From Scleropages formosus (lineage: Eukaryota; Chordata; Actinopteri; Osteoglossiformes; Osteoglossidae): 64,000 nucleotides of DNA. Below the pieces are notes generated by a model. It searched no databases. It saw nothing but the letters and a program-made list of their open reading frames with translations, and was not told where the DNA came from. How positions within the stretch are numbered: the first letter of the stretch is position 1; each line of letters opens with the position of its first letter. The position numbers and the translations under genes were made by a program. Shown one piece after another: positions 54,201 to 64,000 of the stretch. The DNA lies in assembly GCF_900964775.1 (NCBI RefSeq), contig NC_041825.1:11657001-11721000 (forward strand), read 5' to 3'.

Positions 54201-54671
54201 AGTACTAAAGCACTTCTGACAATGAACTGGAACAGATTGTAGTTGTGGTGGTCTATGTGGCGTATCGGCATCCCGGCTGTGGTGAAGTTCACATGCCTGT
54301 TCGTATGTGTTCTTAATGCTTGTTTTCACATACTTTTTCTCTGCAGAAAGGAATGAGCATCAAAATCATTCACCTCAAGAGCCAGTCTTCAGCTGCTCTG
54401 CCTGTGTATACCTCAGACTTAAGTCACGTGTCCCTGCTGAAGGAGGCGGAGGAGAAGACCATTTCATCTGGGGTATATTTATATTACTGTACAGCTCTTG
54501 GGTTTTGTGGCATTCTTACTTGTTTTCAGAATTCATACTGATTCTAGGAGTTTGTTTTGCTCTGTTTACCCTTGTGATGACATCAGTCCCATAATTTTGC
54601 CCTTGTGTTCACAGAAGTTCTCATTTTTACTCTGCTTACCTGTGTCGTCACTGTAGGTATTCATGTTTGAT

Positions 54672-54722
<51 letters not shown>

Positions 54723-55293
54723 AGTTGTACCCGGGTGTCGCAGGTAGGGAAACAAAACTGTTCTGTTGTGAGAGAACAGGAACAGATAATCTACCTTGTA
54801 AGGGAGCGCATTCATATTCCTCCCATCTGTGGTTACTGGTACAGGAGGCAGGATCACTAACTTGGTATTCATTTACCAAAGTGCATCCAGTCCATCCAAT
54901 GCATGCACAGTCATCCTAATAGGAAAAGAGAAAGGAAAATGAACGAATGAACACAGCCAGCCCAGGGCTGCAACAATGTGTGCGGCTAAGGTTCGTCTTT
55001 GTTCAGTGGATTCCTTTGACTTTCTTGTGTAAAACTCGCAGGCTCCGTCTGGGAAAAAACGGAAGAAAGGAAGTCCTGCCAAGACCACCGACATCAGTGC
55101 GGTCCCCGTGTCAGGAGAGCAGTCAGAAGAGCCTGAAGAGCCAAAAGTCAGTGGGACACAGAAGGTGTTGAAGAGAAAGACCCCGGTAAAGGGCAAGGCA
55201 ACATCTGCCAATGTAAAATTGGCTCGTTCTGCAAAGAAATGTCCAAAAACACCTGTTCAGAAATCAAGGAGAAAAGTGCCCAAATCGTGTTAA
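51225..55293 (+). CDS. RSL1D1: RSL1D1, ribosomal L1 domain-containing protein 1
   Basis: Eight coding exons: 51225-51266, 51841-51980, 52426-52564, 52705-52853, 53061-53162, 53601-53694, 54347-54472, 55042-55293; 1044 nt, 347 residues. RSL1D1 (CSIG) is a nucleolar protein with an L1-type RNA-binding fold, involved in ribosome biogenesis and in control of growth and senescence. Landmarks: [81 protein letters not shown] and [13 protein letters not shown]. The last exon is Lys-rich ([19 protein letters not shown]), typical of the basic tail but much shorter than human (490 residues in all). Phases join throughout. A (CA)n tract and a V-type SINE lie in introns 7 and 6. Its promoter and exon 1 are duplicated at 43797. 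Confidence 0.94.
53821..54162 (-). repeat. V-type SINE in RSL1D1 intron 6
   Basis: Minus-strand copy: tail 'atttatttagcagacatttt', then 'cacacaccttattcaccac', 'gaacagcatgtctttggat', and the head complement 'ttgctgtgccaccgtgccgc'. Confidence 0.85.
54674..54722. repeat. (CA)n microsatellite in RSL1D1 intron 7
   Basis: About 23 CA units without an attached SINE body that I can see. Confidence 0.9.
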
Positions 55294-56677
55294 TTTTTGC
55301 AACTGTTGTGTAGGCAAGCAAACAATGTCTTCATATATATACACTCATATTGTCTGTATGTATTTTAAATGCTGAGACTGAGTGCTTAAGCTTCAGGTTT
55401 TTCCTTGTGTGCAATTGTGAAACTTGCACAATATGGGTACTTAACTCAGAGGTGTAAGAATTACACTGATTAAGAAAAAGAACCCATTCAACCATATCAA
55501 CCCTCAGAATTTGGCTAGTGAATGTCTGTCTGTGAACGGTTGTGGTCACCAAAAACACGCTGAATGGAGATAGTGGATGTTGACCCTTTGTTTCCAAGAT
55601 TATGGTTTTGGGAATTGAAAGTGCAGTATCCCCTTTATATTCCCATTAAATAGTTTGAATTGCTGTAAGTACAATTGGAATAATACAACACAGTCTAATT
55701 TTATGGGTACACTGCTAGTTTAAGGCTGGAGTATTAAGAATGACGGAATATTATAGTATTATGACTGCAAAAAATGGCACGGAAGGTTAGATGTGGAATG
55801 TTTCAAAGTTGCAAACAAAAATGAGATACAGTGATGCTTTAAGTTGTCATTTCACAATTTCAAAGAAGTCAGCTATTTTCTAATAAGCCAGAAAAGAGGG
55901 AAAAAACACAAAGGTATGAAAGACAAAAAATCACATCTTCATCTTTAACTTTGAGGCATCATTTGAATCAAACAATTTAAACCTTCTTTGTAAATATGAC
56001 AAGCACTTGAACAAATATAACTGCAAAGAAATGTCTGAACATAATTGTACTTAGATTTTTAACAATATACATTATTACACATTTCAACAAGATTTCAGGT
56101 GCTGTGAAGGAAAAAGTTATGAAACAATATGCATGGATATTTTAAATGTGGACACATTGTCAGAGAAATGTTTAGGAAAAAAAAGTTTCTCTGAAAATAT
56201 GAAGGGTCATATAAATTATTTTTCAAAATGGTGTTAAGAGTAAATGACAAACACACAGGCATGTCTTCCATCGTTGGTTCAAGAGACTGACCTTTACAGC
56301 TGTCACTGATGGTAAAAAGTAAGTCCTTTGTAAATCACTACCGGTGCATAAAATCATACTTTTTTACATTAATGTATTAGACAGGGTAAAGAAATTAGCA
56401 AAATATATTCATTTTCAAAATACTTCAGTTATGGGTCAGGTACAGAGTCAGAAATAGGATAGTAAACAGATGCTTTATGTAGATTAACTGTAGCCTACAT
56501 TCAGAAAGTGCTGTAGCCGTTTCATGATAGCAGTTTCATTGTAAGAATCTGAAGCAAACCTCACTAGACGTTGTACGGAATAGGCTTATTGATCTCATCT
56601 ACGGCTCGAAAGCGATACTTTATTTTGAACAAAATTCATGTTCTATTTCTGATGAAGATACATCCTGTACCGAAGAA
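55294..56677. other. RSL1D1 3' region and SULT copy B 3' region (tail to tail)
   Basis: AT-rich. Homology with unit A resumes at about 56110 ('aaaaagttatgaa'). A probable SULT copy B poly(A) signal (complement of AATAAA) is at 56629-56634. Nothing else recognised. Confidence 0.55.
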
Positions 56678-60606
<3,929 letters not shown>

Positions 60607-60640
60607 CTTTCTCGTGGCGTCCGAGAGCCTTCCGGACCAG

Positions 60641-60699
60641 CGCTCGCGCGCGCGTGTTTGTATACGCGTGCTGTGTGCGCGTGCGCGCGCGCTCGCGTT
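60641..60699. repeat. Alternating purine-pyrimidine tract in SULT copy B 5' region
   Basis: About 50 extra bases of (CG)n/(TG)n-type sequence between the two halves of 'agcgctcgcgttccgtgc', which is continuous in copy A near 49320-49340. It lies 35-95 bp upstream of the start codon. Confidence 0.8.
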
Positions 60700-60960
60700 C
60701 CGTGCAGGATGAGGAGTGCCAGGTAAAATAGAGGCGGCACTCCAGTAAAAGGAAGTGATGGACACATCCCAGGGACCTTAAACGCACACTCGAAATGCAA
60801 AGGATGGGAAAATGAGAGAGAGGCAGTGAGGGCTGCACGGTGGCCTCTGAGGCCCCCAACCCGAAACCTCCTTAGAATGACGATGACCACCGATACTGTG
60901 CTTTATATACACGTAGACAGCTTGTTTTCAAGAGTTATTCTATCCTATTCGAACATACTC

Positions 60961-61180
60961 ACACACACACACTGAAACCCCTTGTCCCAAGTGGGGTTGC
61001 AGCAAGCTGGAGCCTAACCCAGCAACACAGGGCGTAAGGCTGAAGGGGGAGGGGACACACCCAGGACGGGATGCCAGTCCGTGACAAGGCACCCCAAGAG
61101 AGGGAGTCAAACCCCAGACCCACCAGAGAGCAGGACCCAGTCAAACCCAACGCACCACCGCACCTCCCCTCCCCTCCCCC
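60961..61180 (-). repeat. SINE-A at the end of unit B
   Basis: Fuller counterpart of 49590-49744: (CA)n, 'cccttgtcccaagtggggtt', 'aacccagcaacacagggcgt' and the head complement near 61150-61165. Confidence 0.85.
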
Positions 61181-61377
61181 CAAATATATATAATGAATAA
61201 AATGTATAAAATTAATTTATAGTAAGATTGTCTCAGGTGAGACAAAAATACAAGACGCCCCCTAGAGGATTTTTTTAAAACTTTGTTTGCTTGCCTGTTC
61301 CATGAGGACAATTGTTACGTATCGAATTAACTTGTAAAGAAGAGCTACAAAAAACATGGATTTTGTCTGATTTGGTA

Positions 61378-61560
61378 GGGGGCACGGTGGTGCAGCATGT
61401 TAGGTCGGTCCCTGCTATGTGGTGGGTCTGGGGTATGAGCCCTGCCTGGGGTGCCCTGAGATGGACTGGTGTCCCATCCTGGGTGTCTCCCCTTGCACCC
61501 TGTGTTGCTGGGTAGGCTCTGGCTCCCCACAGCCCTACTCAGGACAAATGGTTGTAGATG
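61378..61560 (+). repeat. SINE-A copy upstream of TNFRSF17
   Basis: Starts 'gggggcacggtggtgcagc', body 'gtgttgctgggtaggctctg', ends near 'caggacaaatggttgtagat'. Inverted relative to the copy at 60961, about 200 bp away. About 400 bp upstream of the TNFRSF17 start codon. Confidence 0.8.
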
Positions 61561-61973
61561 TTGGTTGTCTAATTTGCACATTATTTCTGATTTTTTCACT
61601 TCACAGATTAATTTTCAATTTTAAAGAATTGTGCTGGGTTAATCAGTTTGAAAAAGAAAGCAAACATAATCCTAAAATAAAGAGCAAGCAATCAAAAAAA
61701 AAAATCCTAGAATTGTTAGACTGAAAATTGCCACTGATTTCCTTAAAGCCTTAATAAAACCAATTTTCTGCCATATCTTTAAACTTTTTTTCAAGTCAAA
61801 CATACATTCTTCCTCTGTGAGGGGGCTTCCCCAGAGGGAGAGGTCATTTACATTTTCTGGTTTCTTTATATCAGGGCCTCCAATCCCAGAGGCTTAATGT
61901 AATGACTGATGCTTCACATCGAAGAGAATGCGACTCGAGTTGCAGTTTCTCGGTTAGTACTATAGCTGCTACC

Positions 61974-63916
61974 ATGGCAAAGGGTAAATGTGGCAGGAAC
62001 AGTTATTATGACGGCCTGGTGGAGATGTGCAAACCCTGCTACCTCCGTTGCTCCAACTCGCCTCCTGTCAGCTGCACCTCATACTGCTCCAGATGTAAGT
62101 GCAACACTCATTTTTCAGCTCAGATGCTCTGATGTGAAAGGAGGCTGTGAGGAAACAATGTGAAATACGTGTAATCCGTCGCAGTGGAAGGGTTTGTTTT
62201 TACAGAACTTCTTTTGAAAGACATGTGAACCCATGACCTGTACAATTAAGCCCAAAGCAGGAAATATTTTGTATGTAAAATACAGAAACTTTAATAACTA
62301 TTTGTCACTTTTAGCTGAAGCATTTGTGCCGCAGGGGATTTTACTAGAGAAGTGCAGGGTGATAAGGACAGTTGGTAGCGTAGTTGTTAGAGCTACTGCC
62401 TTTGGACCCAAAGGTTGCAAGTGTGAGGCTCACCTCTGGCTGTAGTACCCTTGAGCAAGGTACTTACCCTCATTTGCACCAGTAAAATTACCCAGCTGTA
62501 TAAATGGGTAAATAATTGTAACCTCAACAGTGTAAGTTGCTTTGGAGAAAAGCATCAGGTAAGTGAATAAATGGTAAAGGTTACTACACTAGTTGTAGGA
62601 AGTTGTGCTTGAACCCATCAGCCTACAGGTTTGGCTTATGCAGCCCATGTGCTTCTGCTAAAAAGGAGCATTATGATAGAAAATGGTATTTTAAGCATGT
62701 ATGAAGCTTTTACATTTGATTGGAGAAAAATATGTTGCACATATCTTACATTTACATTTATTTATTTATTTAACAGAGACTTTCCTCCAAAGTGACTTCC
62801 GATGAACTCTATGTAGTGTTACGCGCCAACATAACTCATTCGCCAAGGTGACTTACACTGCTAGATACACTACTTACACTGGGTCACTCATCCATAAATC
62901 AAATGAAGTCCAATAATATTTATGTGGTGCATGTTGTATTCCATGCAAGATGTAATTGGGATTAATTTCCTGTAGCTGTTCATTTGAAACATTACCGTGA
63001 GAATTTGGGCTTCTGCTCATCTGCTAAAACAGTGTTTAATGCTCTTGTCTTTAATGTCTGTGTACAGCGTCGGAAAGCCCGGAGCCGGACAACAGCAACG
63101 TGTGGGTCATCTTGCTCGTCTTCTTGTTCCTGAACGCTTTCACAGCGGTGGCCCTGCTTGTTCACGTACTGCGCAAAAAAAGGTGCAGGCAGCTCTCCGT
63201 CGAAAAAGGTATGTGGCGAATTCAGTGAAACACCACCGAACCGCTGTCTTTATATTCATACAACAATAGTGTTGTTTCCCAGGGTTGCCGGTTCGAATGT
63301 TACCGCCAGCTGTAGTGCCCTTCAACAGAGTATTTACAGTGAAATGGTTCGGTAAAAAAAATACCCACTGCATAATGGGTATGTAATTGTAAGTAGCTAT
63401 ATTGTACGTTGCTTTGCAGAACGCGTCAGATAGTAATATGTAAATTAGTGTTACGAGTCGTAAAGCAAATCAGCACGACTCCAGTTAAAAAGATTATTAA
63501 AATAAAAAAAAAACGGAAATTGTGCTTATGTCGATGAACATGTAAATCACATTTATTTAGAGAAATGACTCGCATACATTGCGTGCGTGTTCAGTTTCTT
63601 CTTAGTGCGTGAAAGTCACCAGGTGTTCTGTCACGCAGGGTCTAACCAAGATCAGGCGGAGGAGTCGGGAAGCGAGGGAGGTTGTGACGCTACCGAGCAG
63701 ACTGACACAGCAAAGGACGGGGGCTCGTCGACCTGGTACCCTGCACCAGAGGAGGAGAGCAGCGACTCCCAGTACAACTCAAGTCTGCCGCTGCCCTCCA
63801 CCGAAGAGGGTACTACTATACTGGTGACCACAAAAACGGCACAGACCTACAGCTACGCATCCCACTGCACAGAGGACAAGACCTTGGGCTTGTGGGGCTC
63901 GGTGTGTGTGACCTGA
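61974..63916 (+). CDS. TNFRSF17: TNFRSF17 (BCMA), TNF-receptor superfamily member 17
   Basis: Three coding exons: 61974-62094, 63068-63208, 63639-63916; 540 nt, 179 residues (human 184). BCMA is a receptor for APRIL and BAFF on plasma and mature B cells. It has no signal peptide, which fits a type III membrane protein. Exon 1 is the single cysteine-rich domain: KCGRNSYYDGLVEMC then KPCYLRC, six Cys in human-like spacing, and a DxL motif (DGL). Exon 2 carries the transmembrane segment, about residues 52-75 (VWVILLVFLFLNAF...), followed by RKKRCR. Exon 3 is the cytoplasmic tail; STEEGTTILVTTKT matches human MEEGATILVTTKT, the TRAF-binding part. I chose the ATG giving MAKGKCGRN over an upstream in-frame ATG at 61902 because it aligns with human MAGQCSQNEY. 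SINE copies lie in both introns. Confidence 0.93.
62372..62577 (+). repeat. SINE-B copy in TNFRSF17 intron 1
   Basis: 'ggtagcgtagttgttagagc' head, 'cccttgagcaaggtacttac' body, 'acccagctgtataaatgggt', tail 'gctttggagaaaagcatcag'. The best-preserved copy for defining this family in the window. Confidence 0.85.
62747..62902 (-). repeat. Truncated V-type SINE in TNFRSF17 intron 1
   Basis: 3' half only, minus strand: 'acatttatttatttatttaa', 'ccaaagtgacttccgatgaa', 'cactgggtcactcatccata', then the element stops. Confidence 0.75.
63282..63440 (+). repeat. SINE-B relic in TNFRSF17 intron 2
   Basis: 'ttgccggttcgaatgttacc' (B-box), 'cagctgtagtgcccttcaac', 'gcataatgggtatgtaattg', tail 'gctttgcagaacgcgtcaga'. 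Confidence 0.65.
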
Positions 63917-64000
63917 GTGACGACTGCCAGCAGCAGCGTTCTCCTGACTGGAGATCAGACTGCTCTTGAACTACGAAAGGTGGTTTACTTTTGGAGTCGA

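Noticed and set aside
54674-54722. Direct-repeat clusters that might suggest a CRISPR array
   Set aside because: They are simple dinucleotide runs; no spaced repeats, and this is a vertebrate genome.
61902-61973. Upstream in-frame ATG of TNFRSF17 adding 24 residues
   Set aside because: Human BCMA begins close to the first Cys of the domain and the extension shows no conservation or signal peptide.

Overview
The window looks like nuclear DNA of a ray-finned fish. Its genes have many short exons with GT-AG introns, there is no operon structure, and the intergenic DNA is full of tRNA-derived SINEs, LINE remnants and (TG)n microsatellites typical of teleosts. A bonytongue-type (osteoglossomorph) fish would fit the dominant short SINE, but that assignment is from memory and tentative. 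All exon boundaries below were read by eye from splice sites, reading phase and remembered human proteins; no alignment was run.

Layout from left to right: first coding exon of BMERB1 (-, 1275-1362, rest of the gene off the left edge); MPV17L (-, 4 exons, 5535-7181); PDXDC1 (+, 24 exons, 10958-24201); NTAN1 (-, 10 exons, 27410-29914); GSPT1/eRF3a (+, 14 exons, 31562-41926); then a local tandem duplication (about 43177-61180) carrying RSL1D1 (+) and a cytosolic sulfotransferase SULT (-); finally TNFRSF17/BCMA (+, 3 exons, 61974-63916). In human the same genes lie in two separate parts of 16p13 (PDXDC1-NTAN1-MPV17L-BMERB1, and RSL1D1-GSPT1-TNFRSF17); here they are contiguous, with the SULT pair between them.

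The most interesting region is the duplication. Unit A (43177-49780) keeps only the promoter and first coding exon of RSL1D1 plus a complete SULT gene. Unit B (49781-61180) keeps the whole RSL1D1 gene plus a second complete SULT gene. The two SULT genes are almost identical in introns, yet nearly all coding differences change amino acids and they cluster in the acceptor-pocket loops. Each unit has its own later mobile-element insertions, so each unit serves as the empty-site control for the other.

The genes are unrelated housekeeping or signalling genes: PLP-fold protein (PDXDC1), N-terminal asparagine deamidation (NTAN1), translation termination (GSPT1), nucleolar/ribosome biogenesis (RSL1D1), sulfonation (SULT), a small Mpv17-family membrane protein (MPV17L) and a TNF-receptor of B-lineage cells (TNFRSF17). 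The GSPT1 reading frame contains a single extra G in exon 7, which is either an assembly error or a real lesion in an essential gene. No CRISPR, prophage, plasmid or intact tRNA gene was seen, and I found no convincing wholly new protein system.
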